A stretch of DNA of 64,000 nucleotides. Source: an uncultured Clostridia bacterium (GTDB lineage Bacteria; Bacillota; Clostridia; Christensenellales; UBA1242). Positions 1 through 10,656 of the stretch are shown here, piece by piece. The stretch's first letter is position 1, and every line of letters starts with the position of its first letter. Below the pieces are notes generated by a model. The model was not told the DNA's origin, did no database searches, and worked only from the letters and a program-made list of their open reading frames with translations. The stretch is taken from NCBI GenBank assembly GCA_934757825.1, contig CAKVLP010000001.1:186001-250000 (forward strand). The letters are read 5' to 3'. Position numbers and translations under genes: made by a program.

Positions 1-3000
1 GTTGTTTTTGGTCTCAATTTTAGAGTTTTTAAGAACGCTAAATTCATAAATGCCCGAAACTATGTTGTAATAAACCTTGCCGTCCTCTGCGGTAATTTTG
101 TATTCAATTGCGTCGTAAAGATTTACGAGTTTTATTCCAAGAAGCGTGTAGTCAAATATAGGAACTAGACCATATGTATAAGTACTACTGCTTAGCCCCA
201 TACCAATTAGGTCAGCCTTAATTTTGATAACCTCGCCAAAGTTAAATACTTTTCTCTTGCCATTTTCCATAACAAAGTTGCCACTCGCAACATCTTTGAT
301 GTACCAGCCAGTAAGTTTTAGACCACCGCCATTTTCAACTTTGTCGTAGATTACTTTGCTATTATCGACTGGAATAGTAATTGGCTCGGTAGGTGTAAGT
401 GGTTTGAACACTAGGCTACTATCTACCCTATTCTCAGGGTCAGCCATCTGAATGGTGTAATATGGCAACGACATAGCAAGCAATGTTGTTGGCTTGTTGA
501 TAGGTTCGTCGTTGTAATCCACATAATTTTCGCCATCAAAATACTGCCAATTGCCAAGATAATAATCCTCATCGCTCAAAACATAGTCGATTGCTTGCGC
601 CTTACCGCCCATTACTACAAACAATTGTTTTACAATGTTGGTAATTTGATTAAGCGCATAACTTACTTTAACCCCTACAACTGGATACAAATAGTTTTTA
701 TCCGCTGTAACAGTTACGTTTGTTGTTAGATTGGTTGCATCTTTATTGTATTTGTAATTTGCATTGTCGCTAACAACCCAGCCCATTGTTGAATAGTCGT
801 CTGTTAATTTGTAGCCATTTAGGTCAACTGTGTCGCCCTCAACAAGGTTTTCTAGTGTAACCTTTGAGGTTTCATCAAATGTGTAAGTTCCGTCAGCGTT
901 GTAGTTAAGTTCTGTATAGATTTGAAGTGTAACAGTGTCAACTATTACAGCGTCAAATGTCATTGAAGCGGTCACATTTACATAACGCGACCAGTTCCTT
1001 GTATAATTGTAGCCATTCTCGTCGGCCCCTAAGTGCGAATAGTAATTTCCGTCGCTAGTCCACCCTACAATCTTTTTGCCAACAAGAGTTTGCTGTGTTA
1101 TCGCATTTAGCAATCCCGCGTCGGTCATACTAAAACGTGTTGCGCTTGCCACATCGGGCGAATAAATCTCAGTTCCTTGCACCTTAAACACTAGCGCAAT
1201 AACCTTACCATACACTGGTGTAAACGTGTAGTTTTTCACAAATGTAATAGTAACTTCTTGCGACTCAGATATGTCGTAAGTGTTGCCCAACTCGTCAACC
1301 CAAACACCTGTAAACTTGTAGGTGTCGGCGCCGTAGGTGTAAAATTGGGCGGTACTTGGGAAGTTGAAATATTGTTTTGTTTCGCTATACAAATAACTCT
1401 GTTCGGTTTCGACTAGCGTATTAGGATTGTCCACTTTCGCATAATATGTGGTTGTATTTCCTTGGTCGTCGCGCACATCAAATGTTGCGGAATAGTACAA
1501 GTCTTCCCAATATGCATAAAGTTTTAAAATATAGTCATCTTCACTATCAAGAGTAACTGTCCAAGTGCCCAAGTTTAGGCTTCGCCCATCTCTTGAATTG
1601 ATGACCAAACTGCCGTTAACAAACGCCTTAGCATTTTTTTCAAACGACCAATCCTTAAACATAGCGCCAGTTTTTGCGCTCATTTCTGTGCGGTCAAATG
1701 ACCTTGGCGTAAATTCTTCGCCCGTGATTATGGTCTCGCCAAATGTTTTAAAATCGTCGAGATTGTTGTAATAATATATTGTGTAATATCTTTCTCTTAC
1801 TGCATAAAAACTTATGTCAGTTTCGCCCAAAGTGAACTCAGACCATGGTTTGAAAATTTCGGTGCTATCACTGCCTTTGATTTTCCAACCAAGCATTCTA
1901 TATCCATCAACCACAGTATCGCCTAGAAGTGTGATTGTAGAACCCCAATCATAACTTTCTGTTTGAGATGGGGACTCATCGTTAAGGTTGTTGAAATACC
2001 AAACATTAACCTTGTTGGTCTCCCACACTGGATACAATTTTACAAACATATCACTACTATAAGAGTCGATTCGATAACCGTTAATAAAATCAACATTTGT
2101 GGAATTTAGTGATGTCGACCAGCCTTTAAAGGTGTATTTATCTTTTGTTGGAACTATGTCGGCTTCGCTTAAACCAGTCGCCGATGTGCCCACAGTGTAT
2201 GTCGCGCCCTCAACAAGTTTTACCACCCTGGTCGAAGCACTATTGCTTCTCTCCATATAATATGTGACGCTAGTGGTTTTTTTCAAATCCAAATATATCT
2301 TGAAAGTGTTGTCTTGCGCTTGGTCAAAGTATTTTTGAACATTTACAAAGTCAAACTCTGCACCCATTTCAAGTTTTAGATTTTCGTCCTTAGACTCATA
2401 GGCAATTTGTCCCAAATAAAATGCAATACAATCGTATTCGCTAAGCGCCTGAGTCTTAGATAGATATTCAGTAATTTTGTCGTGCGATAGCAAGTTGATA
2501 GGTGTCGAATAGTCGTATGGGTATTTTTGGCTTGCCCCGCTTAGATTGTAATATTTATTGGAATACTTGTAGTAATACTCTATGGTGTAAGACACCGATT
2601 CAAATACTGGTTTAAGTTCTTTGTGTTTGTCCATTACGATATATGTGCCGTCCACATATGCGTCGTACTCAATGCCGTCTTGGTCTGCCCATCTGCCAGT
2701 AAACACGGATTTGCTGTCCTTGTAAACTTGGTCGGTTCTAATGGTGTTAAGACCGATTTCGCTTAGATACAATCTAGTGCCCTTAGCGACAACTATGTCG
2801 TTAAGAATAATGCCGTAAATGGTCACTCCGTCTGTATCAAATGTCAGCTTTACCGCATCACTCCAATCAGCATACAAATTAAGGATATAAGATTTTTCTG
2901 TCCCTTCAATCTGCTCTATTAAATAATCTTTAAGTGTGCCCGATAGCACCGATAGTTTTTCGCCATCGGCGTAAACTTTACCGCCGTTCGCTAGTTTCCA

Positions 3001-6000
3001 GCCATTTAAGATGCTGTCGTTTTTAACAGGGGAAACTGTGAAATTGCTTGCTGTGATGGTATATAGATTTCCGATATAAATCTCATCTACGTAAGTTTCC
3101 ATTTTGTCATCATTGTCTGACATCTCGCTATAATAATTGTAAGTAACCTTAACTTTTGCTGGGTTGTAAATTGGGTAAATGTCAAGTGGGCTAAAAATCG
3201 TCATTCCTTCTAGGTGATAATATGTAGCACTATTTCCGCCACCAGAAACACGCCAATTACTGAAATTGTAACCCAAGTATTGTCTATCTGCGCTTTCAAG
3301 TTCGTTATAGACTTCTGGCAAAATGCTATCAATAACATCATCGTACTCGATAAGATAATTTTTGATAATTACAGTTTGGCCTGTGATAGGATTATTGAAA
3401 ATAAACCTTACGTTAAACGTTTGTTTTGACGCAACAAGTGTTAGCATTAAGTCGGATTTAACAATTAAGTTTCCGCTCTTAACATCAAGCGTGTAGTCGG
3501 GTTTAATTGTGCCGTCGTTGCCTGTGTCGCCACTTATTAGCCAGCCCGAATATTCGTAACCTGAAAGATAGTGTGGCATTGTAAAGTTGTTAAGAAGTGT
3601 TTTTACATTTACTCCGTATTTAATATCGGTTTCAATGTGGTCTGGCGTGCCGGCTTCAATTCCCTCTCCGCCAAATTTAAATGTAACCTTAAATTTCAAA
3701 TCTTCAAAAATAGGATAAATATTGATGTAGTAATCGTTGCTGGAAGATGGATACAATGCAAACAAATTATTTTCGTCGTTCTTAACCGAAATCACATATC
3801 CAATTTCGCCTTTTACAAGTTCAATTCCGCGATTGTTGTTCCAGCCAGCGAAGCCTTTGCCAACCACCGCGCTGGTGTTAAGAATAATGTTTTTCTCTTC
3901 GCCGTCTGCGGTGTAATATTTAACCGCGTTCCCCGCAAACAAAATCTCGTCTGTCACGTCTCTTCTGCCATCGGTGAACTTTTCTTTGGAAATATAAACT
4001 AGCCCTGCGCTATAATTCACAGCGCTACTAAATGCAAGTTGGTTTATGTTTATAGTGTAAATTACAGGCTTCCACAAAGCATAAAGCAAAGTATCTTTTT
4101 TAAACGATTGATATTTTTGTGTAGCGTAATAAATGTCGTCGGAATGATTTGCAACAAAGTCGCTATAACTTAATCCTTCGCCTTCCCTATCAATGTCTGT
4201 CCACCCTACAAACTCGTATCCCGGTCTGCGTGCGGTGGTTTTTGGAAGTGCTGGCATTGTGATGTACAAGTTTCCAGCACCAAGCATTGTAAAGTCGTCG
4301 GCGCTTTTGCCGTCTAGCCACTCAACATCATCGGCACCGTCATTGAATGTGATAACAACGTTTTCAATCCATTTTGCCGTAAATGTTAGGAGTTTCGCTG
4401 GCATTTTTAGATACAATGTAGAAATATCGTCTGTTTTGTTGTACACGGTGTAATAGGTCGGAGTATCAAGCACAATTTTGCCATCAAAGTAGATAAGCGT
4501 GTTGTAGCCGGTGTATTTTTCGGTGTATGTTTCGGAGTTGTAAATGTATTTTGAGTATTCACTATTAAACCTTATTGGGTTTGACCTGCCAGCGCCGTCA
4601 ATTTCGGTGCCGTCTTTTAGTGTCCAGCCCCACAAGATATAATCTTTGTGGCCGTCGGTTTTGGTTATTAGATATTTCTCGTCGTTAACTGTGCTTATTA
4701 TGTATGCCGACTGAGTTGTGGTGTATCGATACACCACCGATTTCCCGTTTTCGTCAACCAACTGATTTTTTAAGTCCGCACTGCCCGAATACGACACAAC
4801 ATCGTTTTGCGAGGTGTTAAGGTCGTAGGTAAAGTAGTTGTCATTTTCTATAAACACAGCATACAAGTTTTTCTCTGCCGAGTTTAAGTAAATTCCGTTT
4901 TCTTCCCTCACGTGGTTTCCAACATCGTAGTTGTAGCCCGCGATGTAAATTGGAGTTGCGCCGATAATCAAATCCGAACTACTTGCCCAACCTATAAACG
5001 ACTTATTTAGTGGAACCGTGTATGTTGTGCGCAAGTTGTTAATCCTAGTTTGATACTCGGTGAATTCGATTAGTCCCGTCGAAGAAATGCTCTTAACTAG
5101 GTCATTAAATGGATATAGACTTATTGTATTTTTCTCAACATTGACAGTGCCTAGTCTAATGTTTTTATAACCCGTACTTCCATAGGCGCTGTAATAGTAG
5201 TTAATTCTATAATAACTCTTCCACTGTGCATAAATAGTGATTGTGTCATCCACGATGTTAAAGTTTGATTTATCAAAATAAGTCTGACTGCCGTAGCCGA
5301 TGTTATATCCTGTGCCGTCGCGCGCCGTGTTCCACGAAAGCAAGGTGTAAAGTGGAAGTCCTGTCTCGTCGTTTTCGCGATACACAACATCTTTAAAGTA
5401 GTTAATGTCGTGCAAAACACCAATCTCTGTTTCGTCACGCAAAATTTTCCAGCCTTGCGATGCAACGCTTGTTTTAACAGTCGACCCGTCGTCGCTTGTG
5501 ATTTTGGAATTATAGTTTTTAGTGATGACCGCGGTCATTGTAGAAGTATCTATGTAGTTTTGACCAAACGGCAAATTCAAATCAAACTTTATGGTGTATT
5601 TTATTGGCGTCCACTTTGCAAACAATGTAATATATGCGTTTTTCTCATCTGTGGACGAATAACTCCTAATTGTTTCGCGGTGCTCGTCTGTTATGGAATT
5701 TACATCGAAGTATAGCGGATCGTTAATTATGTTTATGTCACGGGTTTGGGTCATCGTGAAATATCCACTCTTAACGTACAATTGGCTTAGTTTTAGCGGA
5801 ACCAAAAACTCCGGATCCAAATACCAGCCAGCAAATTCCAAGTTGCCATAACTATCTATTGGCGCTTGGATTGCCTTAACACTATCGTTAAACTGCGTGT
5901 AGATTGTGTTGAAAGTTGTGTATTGACCAATATATGTTAGTCCCCCCGTAACCTCGTCTATTCTAGGTTTAAGGTTGGCAATTTTAGAACCCGTAAAGTC

Positions 6001-6696
6001 CAAATCTTGCGACATATATCTAAGTTCTACTTGCACTGGTCGCCAAACCGCATAGAATGTAAGGTTTTGCGCGCGCATAGGATAATCGTCAGTGTAAGTG
6101 GTGGCAGCGCCTGACGACATTCCCCACCCTTCAAAGGTGTAGCCGTATTTATGTTCCGCCTTATAATCGGAAATTTTAATTTCGCTTCCGTCCGAAATCG
6201 TAATTAAATCGTTGTCCCTAGGAAATAAAATAATGTCCTCAATTGTGTATGGGACAGTGTAGTCGCGACTTCTTGTTGTGTTGTATGTAACCTTAACATC
6301 ATCGTCCAAAACAAGTTCGATGTTGTATTCTATAAGTTCAAATTTGCCATAGACTTGCATATGCGAATTAAGTTGTTCGTTGTAATCAAATGGCTTTTTA
6401 TATTCGATATCCTTATACCAACCCTCAAAGGTGTAGCCCTCCATAAATGGCGCTGGCAAATTAGACAAGTTTCTGCCCTTTTTGACATCAATAACATCGT
6501 ACTCGGTCACGTTTTTGATTTCACCGGTCTTGTATCTACTAACAGTGGTCAAAACCAGCCTAACCCTAGTATAATAGTTTATGTAAACAAGTATGGAAAG
6601 CAGACAAAAAACAACCGCTATACTTACAAGCAGTATGTTTAAAAGGAGCTTATTTCGTTTGCTCATTTTTACATTTTCTACTTTCCCAGATTTCAT
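1..6696 (-). CDS. Giant InlB/Flg_new (Listeria-Bacteroides) repeat surface protein, C-terminus outside window
   Basis: The minus frame is open for 2232 codons from ATG 6696 to the left edge; I translated both ends and found no stop. AAAAGGG lies about 7 nt upstream of this ATG. An in-frame ATG at 6666 is an alternative start. The N-terminus has a basic segment and then one membrane helix (about residues 17-36), so the protein is probably a membrane-anchored, outside-facing polypeptide. The rest is a string of roughly 18 divergent modules of about 70-120 residues, each with a Gly-Trp core such as GYTFEGWYKD or LTGWYIKD preceded by a tyrosine-rich strand. This is the pattern of InlB B-repeat (Flg_new) proteins, which form extended cell-surface stalks. 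The binding partner is unknown. No catalytic domain is visible in the part present. Confidence is high for the repeat family and low for function. Confidence 0.85.
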   Translation of the reverse strand, partial: MKSGKVENVKMSKRNKLLLNILLVSIAVVFCLLSILVYINYYTRVRLVLTTVSRYKTGEIKNVTEYDVIDVKKGRNLSNLPAPFMEGYTFEGWYKDIEYKKPFDYNEQLNSHMQVYGKFELIEYNIELVLDDDVKVTYNTTRSRDYTVPYTIEDIILFPRDNDLITISDGSEIKISDYKAEHKYGYTFEGWGMSSGAATTYTDDYPMRAQNLTFYAVWRPVQVELRYMSQDLDFTGSKIANLKPRIDEVTGGLTYIGQYTTFNTIYTQFNDSVKAIQAPIDSYGNLEFAGWYLDPEFLVPLKLSQLYVKSGYFTMTQTRDINIINDPLYFDVNSITDEHRETIRSYSSTDEKNAYITLFAKWTPIKYTIKFDLNLPFGQNYIDTSTMTAVITKNYNSKITSDDGSTVKTSVASQGWKILRDETEIGVLHDINYFKDVVYRENDETGLPLYTLLSWNTARDGTGYNIGYGSQTYFDKSNFNIVDDTITIYAQWKSYYRINYYYSAYGSTGYKNIRLGTVNVEKNTISLYPFNDLVKSISSTGLIEFTEYQTRINNLRTTYTVPLNKSFIGWASSSDLIIGATPIYIAGYNYDVGNHVREENGIYLNSAEKNLYAVFIENDNYFTYDLNTSQNDVVSYSGSADLKNQLVDENGKSVVYRYTTTQSAYIISTVNDEKYLITKTDGHKDYILWGWTLKDGTEIDGAGRSNPIRFNSEYSKYIYNSETYTEKYTGYNTLIYFDGKIVLDTPTYYTVYNKTDDISTLYLKMPAKLLTFTAKWIENVVITFNDGADDVEWLDGKSADDFTMLGAGNLYITMPALPKTTARRPGYEFVGWTDIDREGEGLSYSDFVANHSDDIYYATQKYQSFKKDTLLYALWKPVIYTININQLAFSSAVNYSAGLVYISKEKFTDGRRDVTDEILFAGNAVKYYTADGEEKNIILNTSAVVGKGFAGWNNNRGIELVKGEIGYVISVKNDENNLFALYPSSSNDYYINIYPIFEDLKFKVTFKFGGEGIEAGTPDHIETDIKYGVNVKTLLNNFTMPHYLSGYEYSGWLISGDTGNDGTIKPDYTLDVKSGNLIVKSDLMLTLVASKQTFNVRFIFNNPITGQTVIIKNYLIEYDDVIDSILPEVYNELESADRQYLGYNFSNWRVSGGGNSATYYHLEGMTIFSPLDIYPIYNPAKVKVTYNYYSEMSDNDDKMETYVDEIYIGNLYTITASNFTVSPVKNDSILNGWKLANGGKVYADGEKLSVLSGTLKDYLIEQIEGTEKSYILNLYADWSDAVKLTFDTDGVTIYGIILNDIVVAKGTRLYLSEIGLNTIRTDQVYKDSKSVFTGRWADQDGIEYDAYVDGTYIVMDKHKELKPVFESVSYTIEYYYKYSNKYYNLSGASQKYPYDYSTPINLLSHDKITEYLSKTQALSEYDCIAFYLGQIAYESKDENLKLEMGAEFDFVNVQKYFDQAQDNTFKIYLDLKKTTSVTYYMERSNSASTRVVKLVEGATYTVGTSATGLSEADIVPTKDKYTFKGWSTSLNSTNVDFINGYRIDSYSSDMFVKLYPVWETNKVNVWYFNNLNDESPSQTESYDWGSTITLLGDTVVDGYRMLGWKIKGSDSTEIFKPWSEFTLGETDISFYAVRERYYTIYYYNNLDDFKTFGETIITGEEFTPRSFDRTEMSAKTGAMFKDWSFEKNAKAFVNGSLVINSRDGRSLNLGTWTVTLDSEDDYILKLYAYWEDLYYSATFDVRDDQGNTTTYYAKVDNPNTLVETEQSYLYSETKQYFNFPSTAQFYTYGADTYKFTGVWVDELGNTYDISESQEVTITFVKNYTFTPVYGKVIALVFKVQGTEIYSPDVASATRFSMTDAGLLNAITQQTLVGKKIVGWTSDGNYYSHLGADENGYNYTRNWSRYVNVTASMTFDAVIVDTVTLQIYTELNYNADGTYTFDETSKVTLENLVEGDTVDLNGYKLTDDYSTMGWVVSDNANYKYNKDATNLTTNVTVTADKNYLYPVVGVKVSYALNQITNIVKQLFVVMGGKAQAIDYVLSDEDYYLGNWQYFDGENYVDYNDEPINKPTTLLAMSLPYYTIQMADPENRVDSSLVFKPLTPTEPITIPVDNSKVIYDKVENGGGLKLTGWYIKDVASGNFVMENGKRKVFNFGEVIKIKADLIGMGLSSSTYTYGLVPIFDYTLLGIKLVNLYDAIEYKITAEDGKVYYNIVSGIYEFSVLKNSKIETKNN

Positions 6697-6783
6697 TCGT
6701 TTACCCTTTTTATATATATTATTATAATATATATAAGCAAATCCGACAAACAAAAATCAAATGTTCAAAAAATATTTTTAACC

Positions 6784-8049
6784 TTAAAGTTTTGGCTGAA
6801 CGTCAACGTGCAAATTTACTACAACGTTCTCAATATAGTTGTTTTCTCGCTCCTCAGGAGAAACAAACTTCATATAGTTTTTGTTTTGGAATTTATAAAG
6901 TCTATCGTTTATAGCCAATATGTCCACCTTTTTTTCTTTGGTTTTTTCAATGACTTTGTTTAGGTTTTCGGTCATTTTGTCGGTTATCGCCTTCTTAACA
7001 TTTTCGCCAATATGCGTTCTCGTTACGTCTATTGTTTTTAGGCTTGGGGTGGCAGTGTGCAGTTCTACAAGTTCGACGTACATCTTAAAGTTTATGTCAA
7101 GCGATGCCACGCCGTCCTTAAAATAATACTTCAATCCCGTGTTCTTTTTGACCACGTGTAGCCCTATACTTTCCTTCAACTCGCCCTCGTCGTAAACATT
7201 GTCGATTGTCAAAAAACCTTTTTGGGTGTAAGGATTTAGTAGGTTAATTACATTCGCCTCATCGCCTTCTAAGGTGAAGGCCTTTTTGCCTTTTTTGTAC
7301 ATCGCAAAACTGCCGTCGCATTTGATTTTTTTCATAGGAGGTTGGCTTTGTTCGCCACCCGAAGAACCCTGCTGGCTAGAACCGCCTTGCGACGAAAAGC
7401 TCGATTGACCTCCACCCGACTCTTGCGAGCCCGAATCCAACTGTTCCTCTTCCACCATTACGCGGGTCATCCACGCAACGGGGCTTTTTGTGAAATATCG
7501 TGCGTAAAAATCTTCAATATTCATCTCGACAATCGCCAAATAATCACTTCCAGTGCTCACAAGTTTTGCAAAAGTTATGCCATTTTCGTCCTTGTTTTCG
7601 GTGTTAACTTGAAGTAGTTCCTTAGCGCTTCCAGGGCAAGAAATAAGGTTGGTGTTTTTAGTCAAATTGCTTGTGCGGATAAAATAGTCGAGAATATCGG
7701 CAAGGTTTTCGTCGTCTAGTCCCTCACCCACAACAATCGAGTCGCAGTGCGCCAGCCCAATCTCTTTGCCAAGCGTGATGGAGAGTTTGTATACCGCTTC
7801 GGAAATATTTTCGCCCTCACTACTCACAAGTTTTACGTTGCTTGATATTTTCATAGGGGCCTCTTCGACCACAACAAGACCACTAAACTCGTATTTGCCG
7901 TCGATTTTGTCGATACCAATTGAGGTCAAAATTGCACGCTTTTCAAACTCCGATTTTTGATAAATCGCAGTAGGAAATGTGATTATAAAAAATATTAAAA
8001 ACAAAGTGAGGGTTTTGTTGACCCACATTTTTTTAAGCAAATTTTTCAT
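6784..8049 (-). CDS. gerAC: Spore germination protein GerAC family, Ger(x)C
   Basis: This 421-residue protein is the C subunit of a GerA-type nutrient germinant receptor, which sits at the spore inner membrane. Family signs are the early ILTSIGID segment, a VVGEG block near residue 115, and a long C-terminal domain ending in a VNLHVDVQP strand. It is the third gene of a GerAA-AB-AC operon and its start overlaps the end of the B gene. I chose ATG 8049 because GGAGAAG lies 8 nt upstream; a TTG at 8070 would extend it by seven residues but has poorer support. Most GerC proteins are lipoproteins with a GCW-type lipobox. Here the hydrophobic N-terminus has no cysteine, so it is predicted to stay anchored by a helix. 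A Ser/Gly/Gln-rich linker lies around residues 205-240. Confidence 0.9.
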   Translation of the reverse strand: MKNLLKKMWVNKTLTLFLIFFIITFPTAIYQKSEFEKRAILTSIGIDKIDGKYEFSGLVVVEEAPMKISSNVKLVSSEGENISEAVYKLSITLGKEIGLAHCDSIVVGEGLDDENLADILDYFIRTSNLTKNTNLISCPGSAKELLQVNTENKDENGITFAKLVSTGSDYLAIVEMNIEDFYARYFTKSPVAWMTRVMVEEEQLDSGSQESGGGQSSFSSQGGSSQQGSSGGEQSQPPMKKIKCDGSFAMYKKGKKAFTLEGDEANVINLLNPYTQKGFLTIDNVYDEGELKESIGLHVVKKNTGLKYYFKDGVASLDINFKMYVELVELHTATPSLKTIDVTRTHIGENVKKAITDKMTENLNKVIEKTKEKKVDILAINDRLYKFQNKNYMKFVSPEERENNYIENVVVNLHVDVQPKL

Positions 8050-9124
8050 CTTTTCTTCTCCACGACGCAATTAAAAGCATCAAAACAACAAGCAGTTTAA
8101 ACGAGAAAATTGTGGACGCAAAAGCCACCGAACACACAATTTTTAGAGCGTCGGCAAGGTTTAGATACAGCACAATTAGGAATGCAAAAACGATTGCCAT
8201 AATAATGACTGACACCCAAAATCTTTGTTTAATCTCAGTGACATATTGTAGCATCTCACACGCGCAAAGTAACATAATCCCCGCTTGAAAAATTAGCACA
8301 ATTGTCCATATAATAATGCTTATCCATTCAAGGCGCCCGTTGTTGTACGCCATATTGGAGTAAAGCGGAACATCGCTCACTGCCAAAATCTGATTAAGCA
8401 CAGTGTCGCCGAATAGCGCCACAAAAATAAGGAAGAAAAACACAATAACCATATCGGTTAGCAGTGTAAATCGAATAATTGTGTGAGCGGATTTCTTGGA
8501 ATAATTAAATCGCCCCATGCAAAGAAGCAACACTAAAAAATCGCCAAACTGAAAAGTCGTTAAAAACGAGCCTTTCACGATAGGTTTTAGCCCGTCCGCC
8601 ATAAATGGAAGCAAGTTGAAGATTTTAAAATCTCTAAGTGGAACAATAACCGAAATAATTGCGCCCGCAATAACAACATAATAGAAAAATTCCGCTGACC
8701 TAGCAAATGTGCGAAAACTCTTATTCATTATATATAATAGTAGCGCCACAAGCGGAAACACAAAAAGCGCCCAGTCAATGTCTTGAAACAAAAGTTGGAC
8801 AAAGTAATTTTGAAGTTCTTTAATGGCGATAACCGCTTTTAAAATGTAAAAGACGGTCAGTAGCGTGCAAATAATTTTGCTAACAACCTTGCCAAACGAT
8901 TTTTCTAGCACCTCGTAGAATGTGAGGCCTTGGTTTTTCTTCATAACATAAATAATCGCAAGGATAAATCCAAAGTCGACAAGTAGCGAAAGTATAACCG
9001 AAATATAACAGTTGTTGAGAGCATATCGCCCAATAACTGCGGGGAAAATTAAAACTTTAAGCGAAATAATGGACAGACTTAACACCACGCCCATTTGGTG
9101 ATTTGTTATTTCTTTTCCTTTCAT
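8033..9124 (-). CDS. gerAB: Spore germination protein GerAB family (APC-type permease)
   Basis: This 363-residue polytopic protein has about ten hydrophobic helices, as expected of GerAB/GerKB subunits. These are related to amino acid permeases (APC superfamily) and form the germinant-binding membrane part of the receptor. It begins MKGKEITNHQMGVVLSLSI, where the ITNHQ segment is typical of the family. It overlaps gerAA by 4 nt at the start and gerAC at the end, so the three genes are translationally coupled. The germinant cannot be read from the sequence. Confidence 0.9.
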   Translation of the reverse strand: MKGKEITNHQMGVVLSLSIISLKVLIFPAVIGRYALNNCYISVILSLLVDFGFILAIIYVMKKNQGLTFYEVLEKSFGKVVSKIICTLLTVFYILKAVIAIKELQNYFVQLLFQDIDWALFVFPLVALLLYIMNKSFRTFARSAEFFYYVVIAGAIISVIVPLRDFKIFNLLPFMADGLKPIVKGSFLTTFQFGDFLVLLLCMGRFNYSKKSAHTIIRFTLLTDMVIVFFFLIFVALFGDTVLNQILAVSDVPLYSNMAYNNGRLEWISIIIWTIVLIFQAGIMLLCACEMLQYVTEIKQRFWVSVIIMAIVFAFLIVLYLNLADALKIVCSVAFASTIFSFKLLVVLMLLIASWRRKDEKFA

Positions 9125-10566
9125 TTTTGCCTCCTACTCTTAATGTTTTTGATACTTTTAGGTCTAGTTTTTAAATTGATAAGGTCTTTTTTAAACATAG
9201 CGTCTTGCAAATCATTAGGAACAAGCGGAGAAAATGGTGCCAAGTACGCACTGCCATAACTATCAAAATCGTTAAGATAAAATATAATAAAGATTGAGAG
9301 TCCCACTATTCCATAAAAGCCGAGCAACCCTCCGATAATTGTAAATGCAAACCTTAGGGTTATAAACTGCGGTGCTTGGTCGGGAATTGTGTACAGAGTA
9401 ATTCCACTAAGCGCCACAATCATAACAGCGGGCGGAGAGATTATTCCCGCCGACACAGCCGTTTCGCCCAAGATGAGCGCACCCACAATTGAGAGCGCAA
9501 TGCCCAGATACTTAGGCATTCGAATGCTCGCCTCATAAAGTATCTCAAAAAGTACCAGCACAAACAAGGTCTCCGCAAACGGCGAGAGCGGAAGCCCAAG
9601 AGTTGTGTTGACTATGGTTATTATAAACGTGAGCGGAATTATCTTGTAATGATAAAGTTGAACCGCCACATACATTCCAGGGAGTAACAGCGTAATGAAA
9701 ATACTTGCAACTCTGATAAGTCTAATAATTGAAGCACGCTTATTATCGGAATAATAATCCTCAGGACTTTGGATATCTTCAAGCAAAATAAAAGGTAGTG
9801 TCAAAACAATTGGCGAGCCGTTTACAATTATCGCAACCCTACCCTCCAAAAGTTTTGCACAAATAACATCTGGCTTTTCCGAACTACCCACTTGTTTAAA
9901 AATACTATATGGTCGGTTTTCCAAAAATTCACTAATGTAATAAGAGTCAATTACGCCATCAATCTCAATTTTTTCCAACTTCTTTTTTATTTCAAGTGGT
10001 AGTTTTTTGTCACAAACATTATCCAAATAGACAATAACTATATCTGTATTGCTAATTTCCCCGACTTTTAAGTTGATGGTCTTTAAGTTGGGTGTCGCCA
10101 AAATTTCCTTAACAAGAGCCAAGTTGGTTTTATAATTTTCCACAAATCCACGACGTGGTCCTTTCAAAACCGCGCTTGTAGGAGGCTCTGCAATGGCGCG
10201 CTGTTGAAACTGGTCTACACCTAGCACTAGCGCCTCTTTTTGTCCCTCAACCATCACAACCGCCTTGCCCTTGGTCACATATCCAATAAGTTCGGACACA
10301 TCGCCCGACTTCTCACTATCGGCAAAAAACAAAACTTCCTCATCTAAGTACTTTATAGTATCCTCATCAGGAATATTCTCCGCCAAAATAAGCGGTTCCA
10401 ACACCGATTGGCTTATAAGTTCTAGATTTACAAGTCCGCTAGAAAAAATGACGCACGCACCCTTTCCACTTGTTTCAAACCGTCTAACAACAAAGTCGTC
10501 GTTATTGTTAAATTTTGTTTTAAAAAATTCTATTTGACTATCCAATTTCCCAGTAAGTTTTTTCAT
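9121..10566 (-). CDS. gerAA: Spore germination protein GerAA family
   Basis: This 481-residue A subunit of a GerA-type receptor has a soluble N-terminal domain (about residues 1-280) and a C-terminal membrane domain with about five helices (residues 285-440). The motif EPPTSAVLKGPRRGFVE near residue 130 is diagnostic for the family. I chose ATG 10566 because AAAGGTG precedes it by 6 nt; a GTG at 10575 sits inside that ribosome binding site. It is the first gene of the operon. In Bacillus such operons are read by sigma G in the forespore. I could not identify a convincing sigma G promoter in 10567-10690. Confidence 0.93.
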   Translation of the reverse strand: MKKLTGKLDSQIEFFKTKFNNNDDFVVRRFETSGKGACVIFSSGLVNLELISQSVLEPLILAENIPDEDTIKYLDEEVLFFADSEKSGDVSELIGYVTKGKAVVMVEGQKEALVLGVDQFQQRAIAEPPTSAVLKGPRRGFVENYKTNLALVKEILATPNLKTINLKVGEISNTDIVIVYLDNVCDKKLPLEIKKKLEKIEIDGVIDSYYISEFLENRPYSIFKQVGSSEKPDVICAKLLEGRVAIIVNGSPIVLTLPFILLEDIQSPEDYYSDNKRASIIRLIRVASIFITLLLPGMYVAVQLYHYKIIPLTFIITIVNTTLGLPLSPFAETLFVLVLFEILYEASIRMPKYLGIALSIVGALILGETAVSAGIISPPAVMIVALSGITLYTIPDQAPQFITLRFAFTIIGGLLGFYGIVGLSIFIIFYLNDFDSYGSAYLAPFSPLVPNDLQDAMFKKDLINLKTRPKSIKNIKSRRQK

Positions 10567-10656
10567 AATTTTCACCTTTTACATATTTTGCGTGAAAAGA
10601 GTTACTATTATGCAGTGGTAAACATTCAATTTTCTTATTTTTTTAAGCATTAAGTG

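Noticed and set aside
3571..4002. Plus-strand ORF of 143 codons
   Set aside because: It lies fully opposite the giant repeat protein, has no ribosome binding site and its translation looks like a shadow rich in Phe, Asn and Val.
1..6696. CRISPR-like or DNA-level tandem repeats in the giant gene
   Set aside because: Repeats are at protein level only and too diverged in DNA; no CRISPR array, IS element or prophage gene was found in the window.
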